In this document: piece by piece, positions 16,871-25,726 of the stretch
Position numbering within the stretch: position 1 is the stretch's first letter
Layout of the letters: each line of letters begins with the position of its first letter
Source: Marihabitans asiaticum
GTDB taxonomy: Bacteria > Actinomycetota > Actinomycetes > Actinomycetales > Dermatophilaceae
DNA length: 64,000 bases
Direction of reading: 5' to 3'
NCBI RefSeq assembly: GCF_007828725.1
Contig: NZ_VIUW01000002.1
Location: forward strand, 372,001 to 436,000
Made by a program: the position numbers and the translations under genes
Notes under the pieces: model-generated
Database searches by the model: none
The model's input: only the letters and a program-made list of their open reading frames with translations
Told to the model about the DNA's origin: nothing

Positions 16871-17235
16871 CAGCGCGTCTCCCCGGCGAAATACTTGGCC
16901 GCCCGCTGCAGGATCTCCCGCTCGGTGGTGAGCTTGGTGGTCTCGGCCCGCAGCGCCGCGTTCTCGGCCTCCAGTCGGTCGATCTTCTGCTCCGGCGTCT
17001 CACCTTCGGGCGCCGAGGAGTTCTTCCTCGACGGCCTGCACTGCAGTGGGCTGGAGGTCAACGTCCCGTCAGCAGCGGTCTTCTTGCCGGTCCCGTAGAC
17101 CTCGAGCCAACCCCGCAGCGTGCCACGCACGATGCCGAGGTCCTCGGCGATGCCGCGGACCGTGGCACCCGGGGTGGACTCGTACAAGTCGACGGCCTGA
17201 CGACGGAACTCCTCGGAATAGTTCTTCCTAGCCAT
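16867..17235 (-). CDS. IS3-family OrfA (HTH)
   Basis: A 122-residue HTH protein from the ATG at 17235 (MARKNYSEEFRRQAVDLY), which fits the family better than an upstream ATG at 17268. It has HTH residues to about 50, a linker with TSSPLQCRPSRKN, then a coiled coil EQKIDRLEAENAALRAE leading to LQRAAKYFAGETRW. The stop overlaps the orfB ATG. It belongs to a different IS3 subgroup from element A's OrfA. Confidence 0.9.
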   Translation of the reverse strand: MARKNYSEEFRRQAVDLYESTPGATVRGIAEDLGIVRGTLRGWLEVYGTGKKTAADGTLTSSPLQCRPSRKNSSAPEGETPEQKIDRLEAENAALRAETTKLTTEREILQRAAKYFAGETRW

Positions 17236-17481
17236 GATTCTCGGATCATCTCGCTTCCCCAGCACCACGTGCTGGATTCAGCGTGTCCAAGAACCGGGGT
17301 CAGGCCCCAGGGCCGAGCCGACAGCACCCCTCTCCACCGGTACTGGACAGCCTGCGTATCAAGCCCGGGCGTATCGATCGGTCGATCCGCTCTCAACACG
17401 GCAGGTCCGGTCGTTGGGGCGATGTGTAGGAACGGCTCGTCCACGCCGACCGCGCCATCCGTACTGGCACACTGGCGCGCC

Positions 17482-18210
17482 ATGACCTCCGAAACGCGGA
17501 CCGCCGAGCAGCAACCGGACCACTACGACGCCTTCGCCGACGCGTACGCGAGGGCGAACGAGAACAGCCTGTTCAACAGGTGGTACGCCCGGCCGGCGGT
17601 CCTGGACCTGCTCGGTGACGTCGCCGGGCGTCGGATCTTAGACGCTGGCTGCGGGTCCGGGCCGCTCCTCGCCGACCTGAAGGAGCGGGGCGCGAGGGTG
17701 GCCGGGTTCGACGCGAGCACGGCGATGATCCGACTCGCCCGGGAGCGGCTCGGAGACGAGGTCGACCTGCAGGTGGCCGACCTGACCCAGTCGCTTCCGT
17801 ACGACGAGGAGTCGTTCGACGACGCGTTGGCCGTGCTCGTGCTGCACTACCTCGAGGACTGGTCGCGGCCGCTGCTGGAGCTACGCCGGGTGCTGAAGCT
17901 CGGCGGTCGGCTGGTCGTGGTGGTCAACCACCCGGTCATCCCGCCGGTGATGTACCCGGAGGTGAACTACTTCGCGACCGTGCCGAACGAGGAGGAGTAC
18001 GACTTCGACGGCGTCTCCGCGACACTAACGATCTGGTATCGGTCGCTGAGCGCAATGTCGGAGTCGTTCACCGCCGCAGGCTTTAGGATCTTGGCGATCA
18101 GCGAGCCGCCGGTGTCGCCCGATACGCCTCCTGAGCTGCTGCCGCCGAGCGAATCCGACCCCACCCGTTTTATCGGGTTCATCTTCTTCGCCCTCGAGGC
18201 CGTCGCCTAG
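17482..18210 (+). CDS. Class I SAM-dependent methyltransferase
   Basis: A 242-residue cytosolic enzyme. Motif I is ILDAGCGSGPLLADL (about residues 51-65), the acidic ribose-binding residue is in VAGFDAS, and motif IV is near DDALAVLVLHYLEDW. The substrate cannot be told from sequence; the family includes small-molecule and quinone methylases. ATG at 17482. It lies alone just outside IS3-family element B. The 180 bp between the element and the gene show no other coding. Confidence 0.85.
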   Translation: MTSETRTAEQQPDHYDAFADAYARANENSLFNRWYARPAVLDLLGDVAGRRILDAGCGSGPLLADLKERGARVAGFDASTAMIRLARERLGDEVDLQVADLTQSLPYDEESFDDALAVLVLHYLEDWSRPLLELRRVLKLGGRLVVVVNHPVIPPVMYPEVNYFATVPNEEEYDFDGVSATLTIWYRSLSAMSESFTAAGFRILAISEPPVSPDTPPELLPPSESDPTRFIGFIFFALEAVA

Positions 18211-18332
18211 GACGCCGTTACGACGACGCTCGGTGCTGCGTTTCCGCTGGTCAGAGCTGGGTTCAGTCCGGCCAGCGGGGCAGTGGGTCAGCCGCCCGCG
18301 ATTGATTCATCCGATGTAATACGCAGACTAAA

Positions 18333-18360
18333 AAATGTCATAACGAATGTTGTCGGATCA
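18333..18360 (+). other. Weak dif-like site (candidate)
   Basis: In an AT-rich patch of the 264-bp gap before the second methyltransferase. CATAA, six bases, then TTGTCGG matches the arm layout of XerCD sites. Overall about 18 of 28 positions agree with the actinobacterial dif consensus as I recall it, and 16 of 28 with the better site at 33008-33035, in the same orientation. Treat as tentative. Confidence 0.25.
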
Positions 18361-18474
18361 GGATTCATTCTGGCTCAACGGCTACGGTGTCTGGGTCCGC
18401 TGCCCAGGTACTCGGCGATCTCCTCGACCGAGGCTTCGGCAACGAGGCAAGACCGAGGCCCAGGGAGGGCAGCT

Positions 18475-19098
18475 GTGCTGATGAACCGGATCGAGACGAT
18501 GCTCGTCGACAGCCCACCCCGGGCGTGGCTGCAGCGTTCGTACGAACTGCCGCTGTTGGAGCGTCTGGGCGCCCGGATCGCCGGCCTGCGCGTGGTCGAG
18601 ATCGGTTGTGGGCGCGGCGCCGGTGCCGAGCTGCTGCTGCAGCGGTGGGGCGCCGCGCATGTCACAGCGGTGGATCTGGACCCGGTGATGGTCCAGCGTG
18701 CCCGGCGGCGCTTGGCGCGGTTCGGGTCGCGGGTCGATGTGCGCGTCGGTGACGCATGCGCGCTGCCGGTCGCCGACGCGGCGGTGGATGCCGTCGTGGA
18801 CTTCGCGGTGGTCCACCACGTCCCGGTCTGGCGCGAGGCGGTGGCCGAGGCGGTGCGGGTGCTGCGCCCGGGCGGGCAGCTTGTGTTTGAAGAGGTCACC
18901 CGCCACGCGTTGCAGCGCTGGTCCTACCGCACGTTCCTCGAGCACCCGAAGGTCGACCGGTTCAGCGCCGAGGAGTTCGTCGAGGCGCTGGGGGAGCTGG
19001 GTCTGTCGCTGCCGGTCCCTGCTGTGACACGGTTCTTCGGTGACTTCGTCCTCGGCGTCGCCGTCAAGCCGGCGGCCGCGAGCCCAGGTCCGCTGTGA
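18475..19098 (+). CDS. Class I SAM-dependent methyltransferase
   Basis: About 207 residues from a GTG at 18475 with GGGAGGG upstream; an in-frame ATG at 18481 is the alternative. SAM site VVEIGCGRGAGAELLL, acidic residue in VTAVDLDPVM, and motif IV VDFAVVHHVPVW followed by AVRVLRPGGQLVFEE. This pattern is common in quinone and lipid methylases. It overlaps the start of a membrane methyltransferase, suggesting that the pair works together. Its physiological substrate is unknown. Confidence 0.85.
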   Translation: MLMNRIETMLVDSPPRAWLQRSYELPLLERLGARIAGLRVVEIGCGRGAGAELLLQRWGAAHVTAVDLDPVMVQRARRRLARFGSRVDVRVGDACALPVADAAVDAVVDFAVVHHVPVWREAVAEAVRVLRPGGQLVFEEVTRHALQRWSYRTFLEHPKVDRFSAEEFVEALGELGLSLPVPAVTRFFGDFVLGVAVKPAAASPGPL

Positions 19099-19164
19099 GC
19101 GGCCATGCGATCCTCGGTCTGGCGCTGTTCGTCGTGTGGGCCTTGCTCGCCGGGGGTGGGTCGC

Positions 19165-19722
19165 ATGGCCGTCCAGCGGCGGCGCACCGGTAACAGCGGA
19201 TTCCGCTTCGCGGCCGCCGCGCGCGGCACCCGGCAGTGGTGGGCCAATCGCATCAGCGGTGCGGGTTCTCTCCTGGTCGGCGTCGCCGCACCGGTCGCAG
19301 ACCTACTCGGGCTCGACCCGGTGGTGTCACCGCTGAGCTCGCCGGCCCTGCGCACTGCAGCGGCCGTGGTGGCCGCGTCAGGCATCTTCTGCACCTACGC
19401 TGCGCAGCTGGCCATGGGCACCGCCTGGCGCATCGGTGTCGACCCGACAGAACGCACCGAGCTGGTCACCTCCGGGCCTTTCGCGTTCGTCCGCAACCCG
19501 ATCTTCACCACCGCTCTTATCACCTTCACCGGGCTCGCGTTGGCCTCCCCGAACCTTGTTGCCTTGGCGGGCCTGGTCCTGGTCTATGCGGGCATCCAGA
19601 TGCAGGTCCGCGCCGTCGAGGAGCCGCACCTGCTGGCCACGCACGGGCGGGCCTATGCCGACTATGCCGCCCGCGTGGGGCGGTTCGTCCCCGGGATTGG
19701 ACGCCTGCGTCCGACTTCTTGA
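19165..19722 (+). CDS. Isoprenylcysteine-methyltransferase-like membrane protein, N-terminus probably frameshifted
   Basis: Integral membrane ICMT/PEMT-type methyltransferase. The recognisable part starts MAVQRRRTGNSGFRF at 19165 and ends with the SAM-binding signature: LVTSGPFAFVRNPIF, then AVEEPHLLATHGRAYADYAARVGRF. A first hydrophobic helix (HAILGLALFVVWALLAG) is encoded in another frame starting at a GTG at 19095 that overlaps the previous stop. One base change in the G-run at about 19151-19160 would join them. The gene may be a recent frameshift or a sequencing error; a start at 19165 would lack helix 1. About 210 bp after it hold no gene I can name. Confidence 0.7.
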   Translation: MAVQRRRTGNSGFRFAAAARGTRQWWANRISGAGSLLVGVAAPVADLLGLDPVVSPLSSPALRTAAAVVAASGIFCTYAAQLAMGTAWRIGVDPTERTELVTSGPFAFVRNPIFTTALITFTGLALASPNLVALAGLVLVYAGIQMQVRAVEEPHLLATHGRAYADYAARVGRFVPGIGRLRPTS

Positions 19723-19930
19723 GTTCCAGGTAGCCACGCTTTAGGCCCTGGTGCCCCAGGGACATGACGTCGCTGGAGGCCAGCGATTGCGGGATGGCGT
19801 TTCAGGTCGGGTCCGTCTTGGCCACGGGCGTCGGTCACTTGACGGCCATGATCTTGCTGGTAGTGGTCGGAGTCGACGTTCTTGGGGTTGCTGGCGTTCA
19901 TCAGCCGCATTCACGGTGTAGCGGAAGGCG

Positions 19931-20959
19931 TCACGTGCTCACCCCCGAGTAGCTGTGCAGGCCGGTGATGAGCAGGTTGACGACGGTGTAGTTGAGGATG
20001 ATGCAGAGCATGCCGAGGAGTGCCACGTAGGTGGCGTGTCGTTTGGTCCAGCCGCTGGTGGCGCGGGAGTGCAGGTAGGCGGCGTAGACGACCCAGATGA
20101 TGAAGGTCCAGATCTCCTTGGGGTCCCAGCCCCAGTAGCGGCCCCAGGCCACCTCGGCCCAGATCGCGCCGGTGATGAGGGTGAACGTCCAGAGCGGGAA
20201 GGCGAAGATGTGGATCCCGTAGGTCATCGTCTCCAGTTTGTCTGCCTGGGGCAGGCCGGCCAGCCAACCCCGGATGCGGTTTCTCTTCTCGGCTGAGTCG
20301 CGGAGCAGGAAGGCGACGCCGAGGGCGGCACCGATGATGAACAGCGCCACGGACAGCGTGGCGAGGGTGACGTGGATGGACAGCCACATCGTGTTGTCCA
20401 GGGCGGGCATGAGTTGGGAGGCCTCGGTGTACCAGATCTTGCCCGCGCCAAGGACGGCCATGACTGGCAGCACGACGAAGGGACCGAGCCACAGCCGGTC
20501 GCGTTTCAGGCTCCACGTGGAGTAGACGATGAGGGCGAAGGATGCGGCGACGATCGCGAACTCGTACATGTTGCCCAGCGGCCAGCGTTGTACCGACACC
20601 CCGCGCAAGATCGTGCCGCCGACGACTCCGAAGGTCGCCAGCCAGGTGAGTTGCACCCCGATGATGCCCCAGCGGCGGGTGACCTCGGCGGGATGACTGA
20701 CTGTTGGTGGCTCGACGGCGGTGGTGGTCGGCCCGGTTGGCTCCGGAGCGTCGATTTCGCGGCCGTCTCTGGCTTCCGTCTGAGAGTCGGTGCCGGCCCC
20801 AACGCGGACCCTCTCTGCGACTTTGACGGAGGCGGCGCGTTCCCTGGCGGTTCCGGTAACGGCCAGGTGTGCCGAGAAGGAGATGAGGGCCAGCGCGAGC
20901 ACGGCCAGGCTGGCCCAGATGGCGATGTCGCTGGCCAGGGCCAGCTGTGGGTCGGTCAT
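19931..20959 (-). CDS. ccsB: Cytochrome c biogenesis protein CcsB/CcsA family (ResC)
   Basis: Haem handling and ligation subunit of System II cytochrome c maturation, 342 residues with about eight helices. The tryptophan-rich haem site is clear (WGRYWGWDPKEIW) with flanking His in SIHVTLATLS and GIHIFAFPLW. An N-terminal helix is followed by a polar, acidic linker typical of actinobacterial members. ATG at 20959 overlaps the resB stop by 4 bp. It ends the ccdA-resB-ccsB operon. Confidence 0.94.
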   Translation of the reverse strand: MTDPQLALASDIAIWASLAVLALALISFSAHLAVTGTARERAASVKVAERVRVGAGTDSQTEARDGREIDAPEPTGPTTTAVEPPTVSHPAEVTRRWGIIGVQLTWLATFGVVGGTILRGVSVQRWPLGNMYEFAIVAASFALIVYSTWSLKRDRLWLGPFVVLPVMAVLGAGKIWYTEASQLMPALDNTMWLSIHVTLATLSVALFIIGAALGVAFLLRDSAEKRNRIRGWLAGLPQADKLETMTYGIHIFAFPLWTFTLITGAIWAEVAWGRYWGWDPKEIWTFIIWVVYAAYLHSRATSGWTKRHATYVALLGMLCIILNYTVVNLLITGLHSYSGVST

Positions 20960-22605
20960 ACCGTGTCCTTGTCTCGATGGTGGGTTTTAGGAGTATTGGT
21001 CCGGCCACCCGTGGTCCCGGTGATCCGGAGCAGGACGTCGTCGACGACGGCCTGGAGTCCGGGGTCGCTGCCCTTGGACTGGCCACCGATGCTCACTAGT
21101 GTCTGCATCGGACCATTGATGGGGTGTTCAGGGTTGATCCGTACGTAGATCCGGCGCCGCTTGATACCGAGCATCAGGGCCAGGCCGACGGTGGTGGCGA
21201 TCGCGAAGCCAAGGGCGGGCATCCGGCCCGGGTCGTGCCGCGCCAGCAGCCCGGCCCAGCGGATTATGCCGTCGAACTCCACGGTGGTGCCGTCGGGTAG
21301 CTCGAAGTACTCGCCCGGGCGGATCAGCATCGCGACGGGGTTGCCCTCCTCGTCGGTGAGCTGGGTCATCTGGTCGGTGTCGATATTGAAGACCGACTGC
21401 GGGCGCCCGTCGGGGAACAGGTTTCCCTCGAATGCCGTCAGTGCCAGCACGGGGTCGACCAGGCCGGGGAAGGAGGACGTCATCCCCAGCTCGGGATCAA
21501 TGCGCAGGGTCGGTAGGAAGCCGCCGACCAGGCCGAGGCCGGGGTCTCGCGCGGTGACCTTGATGGCGCCCTCGCTGGCGTAGTTGTTGTCCTGTGGGAG
21601 GAAGGTGACCGCGTCGGAGTAGAGGACTTCTCCGTCGGGGTCGCGGATGGTCACGATGGGGGCGTAGCCGTTGCCGAGCAGGAAGATGGAGTCTCCGGCC
21701 ACGGAGATCGGGTGGTTGACTGCGAACTCCTGTTGCTCGGGTTCCTGGCCGGGGACCTCGACGGTGGCCAACCCGTCGAACCTGCGGGGTTGGCCGAACT
21801 GGGCGCCGTCGGCCTGGCTTTCGAAGGCTACGTCGAGTTTGTTGAGTTCCACGGTGAACGTGGGAATGTCTCCCTCATCGGCCAACGGGCTGAAGTTGAG
21901 CGTGTCGAAGGTGCCGGCAGTGGCCGTCCACGACTGCCCCTCCTGGATGATGATCTCCCCGCGCCAGCCGAACAGGTTACCGGCGGCGAAGGCGACGATC
22001 ACGCCCAGCAGAGCCAGATGGAAGAGCAGGTTTCCGGTCTCCTTCAGGTACCCCTTCTCTCCGGTGACCCAGAGATCGCCGTCCTCGGCGTCGCGCAGCC
22101 GGTAGCCCTTCGCCTTCAGCGCCTCCCGGGCTGCGGCCAGGGCCTCGCGGCCGTCGGTGGCGACGGTTCCGTCGGCGCGGGCGGGCAGTCGGGTCAGACG
22201 CTGTGGTGCCGGCGGCGGCTGGGCTCGGATCGAACGCCAGTGTTGGCGCATCCGCGGGATGATGCAACCGACCAGGCTGATCATCAGCAGCAGATAGATC
22301 GAGGCGAACCATGGGGAGGAGAACACGTCGAAGAGGAGAACCCGGTCCAGCCAGGGCGCCAGGTCGGGGTTGTTCTCGAAGAAGGTGCGCACTTGGACCG
22401 GGTCTACGGAGCGCTGCGGGAATATTGAGCCGGGGAAGGCCGCGGCCGCCAGCAGCAGAAGCAGGTAGATGGCGGTGCGCATGCTGGTGAGTTGCCGCCA
22501 GGCCCAACGTGCCCAGCCGGCTGGTCCGAGGCGGGGGCCGCCCAAGGTGGTGCGGTCTTTGGGATAGGACGGCTCGATCCGTTCCGGTGTTCGCGTGCTG
22601 GCCAT
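20956..22605 (-). CDS. resB: Cytochrome c biogenesis protein ResB
   Basis: Partner of CcsB, 549 residues. N-terminal basic segment, three early membrane helices (about 45-65, 105-125, and 190-210 around LLFHLALLGVIVAFAAG), a large outer domain (about 220-480) and a last helix near GFAIATTVGLALMLG. This layout is that of actinobacterial ResB. It starts 1 bp after the ccdA stop and is coupled to ccsB. It moves haem across the membrane to apocytochrome with CcsB. Confidence 0.93.
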   Translation of the reverse strand: MASTRTPERIEPSYPKDRTTLGGPRLGPAGWARWAWRQLTSMRTAIYLLLLLAAAAFPGSIFPQRSVDPVQVRTFFENNPDLAPWLDRVLLFDVFSSPWFASIYLLLMISLVGCIIPRMRQHWRSIRAQPPPAPQRLTRLPARADGTVATDGREALAAAREALKAKGYRLRDAEDGDLWVTGEKGYLKETGNLLFHLALLGVIVAFAAGNLFGWRGEIIIQEGQSWTATAGTFDTLNFSPLADEGDIPTFTVELNKLDVAFESQADGAQFGQPRRFDGLATVEVPGQEPEQQEFAVNHPISVAGDSIFLLGNGYAPIVTIRDPDGEVLYSDAVTFLPQDNNYASEGAIKVTARDPGLGLVGGFLPTLRIDPELGMTSSFPGLVDPVLALTAFEGNLFPDGRPQSVFNIDTDQMTQLTDEEGNPVAMLIRPGEYFELPDGTTVEFDGIIRWAGLLARHDPGRMPALGFAIATTVGLALMLGIKRRRIYVRINPEHPINGPMQTLVSIGGQSKGSDPGLQAVVDDVLLRITGTTGGRTNTPKTHHRDKDTV

Positions 22606-22606
22606 G

Positions 22607-23353
22607 TCAGATCACCGTGGTGAAGTTGTTGGTCAGTCGGGTCTGGACCCACGCCATGGCCTCGGCCCAGATGCCGGCGATCATGAGCAGGCCGAGGAGG
22701 ACGAGCAGCCCGCCGCCGACGCGCTGCACGAGCAGGTAGTGGTCGCGCAGCCAGCGCGAGGCGCGGCTGGCCCAGCCCAGCCCGGCGGCGGCGAGCACGA
22801 ACGGCACCCCCAGTCCCAGGCTGTATGCGGTGCCCAGCACCAGGGCGCGGCCCACCTGGTCGTCCCCCGGGAGGATCGAGGTGCCGAGCGTCTGGATCGC
22901 GGCGAGCGCCGGTCCGGTGCAGGCGCTGAATCCCAGGCCAAAGGCGACCCCGAGCAGCGGAGCCCCGGCGATCCCGGCGGCCGGTCGCCATCGCACCGAA
23001 ACTGATGCTGTCGGCTGCAGCAGCATGACCAGGCCGAGGCCGAGGACGACCGCGCCGGACAGGCGCAGCAGCAGCCCCTGGTGCTGCGCCAGGGCCATGC
23101 CCAGGGAGGAGATGACCACGCTCATCGCCATGAAGACGGCCGAGAAACCCATAACGAACAGCAGCGCCCCGACCGTCGGGCGCCACCGCCCCGGCGCGTG
23201 AGCGCCCGACATGGGCGACGCCATTCCCGAGAGGTAACCGACATAGCCGGGGACCAGCGGTAGCACGCACGGCGAGGCGAACGAGACGAGACCTGCCAGC
23301 GCGGCGATCGCGGCGGCCAGCAGCAGCGGCCCGCTGAGAACGACCTCGCTCAC
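22607..23353 (-). CDS. ccdA: CcdA thiol-disulfide carrier
   Basis: Six-helix DsbD/CcdA membrane carrier, 248 residues. The two redox Cys lie in SFASPCVLPLVPGYVGYLSG (helix 1) and GFSACTGPALAAIQTLG (helix 4). It passes reducing equivalents from cytosolic thioredoxin to ResA and apocytochrome c. ATG at 23353 overlaps the resA stop (4 bp). No other CcdA is in the window. Confidence 0.94.
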   Translation of the reverse strand: MSEVVLSGPLLLAAAIAALAGLVSFASPCVLPLVPGYVGYLSGMASPMSGAHAPGRWRPTVGALLFVMGFSAVFMAMSVVISSLGMALAQHQGLLLRLSGAVVLGLGLVMLLQPTASVSVRWRPAAGIAGAPLLGVAFGLGFSACTGPALAAIQTLGTSILPGDDQVGRALVLGTAYSLGLGVPFVLAAAGLGWASRASRWLRDHYLLVQRVGGGLLVLLGLLMIAGIWAEAMAWVQTRLTNNFTTVI

Positions 23354-23946
23354 CGGGCGGACTCACTCTTCAGCACGTCCTCGACCAGGCCGCGCAGCGT
23401 CGACGCCTCCACGGGTCCGCTGACCCGGGCGGCGAGGCGCCCCTGTCCGTCGAGGACCATCGTGGTCGGCGTCGCGACGGCCAGCCCCTGCAGCTGGGCG
23501 CGGGTGCGCCCGCCGTCGTCCTGGAGCGAGGGGTAGGACACGTCGTACTTCTGCTGGAAGGCCAGGGCGCTGGGTACCGAGTCACGGCTGTTGACCCCGA
23601 TGAACTGCACCGGCTCACCCGCCTCGGCGAACTCGGTGGCCACCTCCTCCAGGTCCGGCGCCTCCTCCACGCACGGCCCGCACCACGACCCCCACACGTT
23701 GACCACCACGACCTCGCCCAGGTGGTCCTGCGAGGACCACGCCTCGTCTTCCAGGGTCGTCCCCTCCAGGGTGATGACGGTCTCGCGCTCCTCCGGCGCC
23801 AGCACCTGGATGGTGCCGTCACCGGCGACGTATCCCTTCTGGTCGCCCTGACGCATCTGGTCGTTGATCGTCGAGCCCTCGCCACCGCAGCCGGCCAGGA
23901 CCACTGCTACGGCCGCGAGCAGGGCCAGGAGGTGCCCGTGGGTCAC
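23350..23946 (-). CDS. resA: ResA/TlpA-type thioredoxin lipoprotein
   Basis: Membrane-tethered thioredoxin that reduces apocytochrome c. The GTG at 23946 is chosen since it gives a lipoprotein signal (LLALLAAVAVVLAGCGG); the frame stays open further up but with low-complexity Arg-rich sequence. Active site WGSWCGPC (about residues 104-111) sits in a TlpA fold, with the cis-proline region AVATPTTMVLDG. It heads the resA-ccdA-resB-ccsB operon. Its Cys anchor would depend on LspA, encoded nearby on the other strand. Confidence 0.9.
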   Translation of the reverse strand: MTHGHLLALLAAVAVVLAGCGGEGSTINDQMRQGDQKGYVAGDGTIQVLAPEERETVITLEGTTLEDEAWSSQDHLGEVVVVNVWGSWCGPCVEEAPDLEEVATEFAEAGEPVQFIGVNSRDSVPSALAFQQKYDVSYPSLQDDGGRTRAQLQGLAVATPTTMVLDGQGRLAARVSGPVEASTLRGLVEDVLKSESAR

Positions 23947-24448
23947 CGGAGCAGCCCGTCGAAGTCGCCGTGTGCCCCGTTTGCGAGCATGCCTCGCGAG
24001 CGCACGACCGAGATCGTCTGTCGGCGAGGCCGTCGACCGCTGGCCGGCTCGAGGGGGTCGGGGCGTCCTGCTCGTCCACCGCCTCGCTCCACCCGGGGTC
24101 GCCCTATGGTGCCCATGCCGCTTACCTTCCATCCGCTACCACTCTGCCTGCCGAACGCGATGGTTGAGGGTCGCCACGGTGGTGACGAGCCGGCCACACG
24201 GCCGCCCGTGCGACTCTACCCTTTGCTGACAGCAGCGTCACTCGCTACCATCGCCGCATGTCGATTCTAACCCCGCCCGGTGGGTCCCAGCTGACCCGCC
24301 AGGAGCTGGGGGCAACCAGAGGCGCTCCAACCGCCTTGCGGCGCGTGGCCCTCGAGCAGCAGGCGTGTCCGGTTCTGCCCCGGCCGATCCCCGCCAGCGG
24401 GTGTCAACGACCCCTGGTGGGCGTCGTGTGGGATGGACAGCAGCGTCC
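23947..24448. other. Divergent intergenic region between resA and lspA
   Basis: About 500 bp that should hold the two promoters. A short open frame at 24258-24452 (64 codons, plus strand) has no recognisable domain and overlaps the lspA start, so I do not call it. No clear terminator or operator was found. Confidence 0.5.
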
Positions 24449-24928
24449 GTGACGAAACTGGCACCGCGTCGCGCCGTCCTGGTGGCCGGTGCCGCGGCGG
24501 TGGCGGTGACGGACCTGTTGGTCAAGGCGTGGGCTGAGAGCGCGCTGGAGGCGGGGCTGGCCCTGGGTCCGGTCGACCTCGTGCTGAGTCACAACCCGGG
24601 GGTGGCGTTCTCCCTCGGCGCTGACGCGCCGGCCGCACTGGTCGTCGCGCTCACCGGCCTGGTCATCGTCGCGATCGCCGTCGTGGCCTGGCGGGCCGCT
24701 CCGACGTGGGACTGTTGGCGGCTCGCCGCAGTGACGGCGATTCTTGGTGGTGGGTGCGGCAACTGGATCGATCGCTCCCTTGACGGTGTGGTGACCGACT
24801 ATCTGCACAGCGGGTGGTGGCCCACGTTCAACCTGGCTGACACCGCGATCGTCACCGGGGTCGTCTTGCTGGCGCTGCTCGAGCTGCGCTCACCACGGCA
24901 GCCGGCCGGGACCGACACCAGTGGCTGA
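24449..24928 (+). CDS. lspA: Lipoprotein signal peptidase LspA (accessory copy)
   Basis: Aspartic membrane peptidase that cuts prolipoproteins before the lipidated Cys. 159 residues from the GTG at 24449; an ATG at 24365 is possible but adds an Arg-rich tail. Catalytic Asp pair in GNWIDRSLDGVVTDYLH and FNLADTAIVTGV; also SHNPGVAFSLG. It lies beside a CadD-type transporter and a metal export operon, not in the usual housekeeping context, so it is likely an island copy serving the many lipoproteins here. Confidence 0.93.
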   Translation: MTKLAPRRAVLVAGAAAVAVTDLLVKAWAESALEAGLALGPVDLVLSHNPGVAFSLGADAPAALVVALTGLVIVAIAVVAWRAAPTWDCWRLAAVTAILGGGCGNWIDRSLDGVVTDYLHSGWWPTFNLADTAIVTGVVLLALLELRSPRQPAGTDTSG

Positions 24929-24983
24929 CCGCGTGGCCACGTCGCCCGCCTGACCCACCACACACGACCGAAGGCATCACCCT

Positions 24984-25574
24984 GTGCTCACCTCAGTCCT
25001 GCAGGCCTTCGGGCTGTTCATGGCCACCAACATCGACGACATCATCGTGCTGTCACTCTTCTTCGCCCGGGGCGCCGGCTTGCGCGGCACGACCAGGAAG
25101 ATCGTCGTGGGTCAGTACCTGGGCTTCGGCGGCATACTCGTCGCCTCGGTACTGGTCTCCCTGGGCGCGGTGACCTTCCTGCCCGAGTCGGCGATCGCCT
25201 ACTTCGGGCTCATCCCGTTGCTGCTCGGCCTGCTGACCGCATGGAAGGTCTGGCGCGGCGACGGAGACGATGACGACCGGGTCGCGGACAAGACGATCAG
25301 CGCCCTGACGGTCGCCGGTGTCACCTTCGCCAACGGCGGTGACAACATCGGCGTCTACGTCCCCGTCTTCGTCACCGTCGGCGCCGGCGCGGTCGTGGCC
25401 TACTGCGTCGTCTTCCTCGTCCTCGTCATGGTGCTTGTCCTGCTCGCCAAGTTCGTCGCCACCCGTAGGCCCATCGCAGAGGTCCTGGAACGCTGGGAGC
25501 ACGTCCTGTTCCCTCTGGTCCTGATCGGACTCGGCGTGGCGATCCTCGTCGAAGGTGGCGCCTTCGGCCTGTAG
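24984..25574 (+). CDS. cadD: CadD-family cadmium/metal transporter (copy 1)
   Basis: Integral membrane protein of 196 residues, GTG start. Family marks are FMATNIDDIIVLSLFFARG (helix 1), FANGGDNIGVYVPVF (helix 4), with an acidic cytosolic loop GDGDDDDR and the end RWEHVLFPLVLIGLGVAILV. It is close in sequence to the second CadD at 40923-41519. It has no regulator directly adjacent. Confidence 0.9.
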   Translation: MLTSVLQAFGLFMATNIDDIIVLSLFFARGAGLRGTTRKIVVGQYLGFGGILVASVLVSLGAVTFLPESAIAYFGLIPLLLGLLTAWKVWRGDGDDDDRVADKTISALTVAGVTFANGGDNIGVYVPVFVTVGAGAVVAYCVVFLVLVMVLVLLAKFVATRRPIAEVLERWEHVLFPLVLIGLGVAILVEGGAFGL

Positions 25575-25726
25575 GTAGGGGCGCATCGGTCCCTGCCCTG
25601 TCCGAATGGCGTTTGTCGCACCGGGCCAGAGTCTTCTCAGGGTCTGGCTCTACGATCCGCGTCGGGACTTCCCGCATCCTCGGCCAGACTGGCCGATCGT
25701 CCGTGTCGCCTGATGAAGGAGTGCCC

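Larger units (their letters stand above)
15947..17299 (-). mobile_element. IS3-family element B, decayed
   Basis: Bounded by inverted repeats CCCCGGATCTTGGACACG (15947-15964) and, read from the right end (17282-17299), CCCCGGTTCTTGGACACG; 16 of 18 bases match. It contains orfA and a broken orfB. Its left repeat is also the right boundary of element A. Confidence 0.85.

Noticed and set aside
24258-24452. Short frame before lspA
   Set aside because: No ribosome site, no domain, and it overlaps the lspA start.
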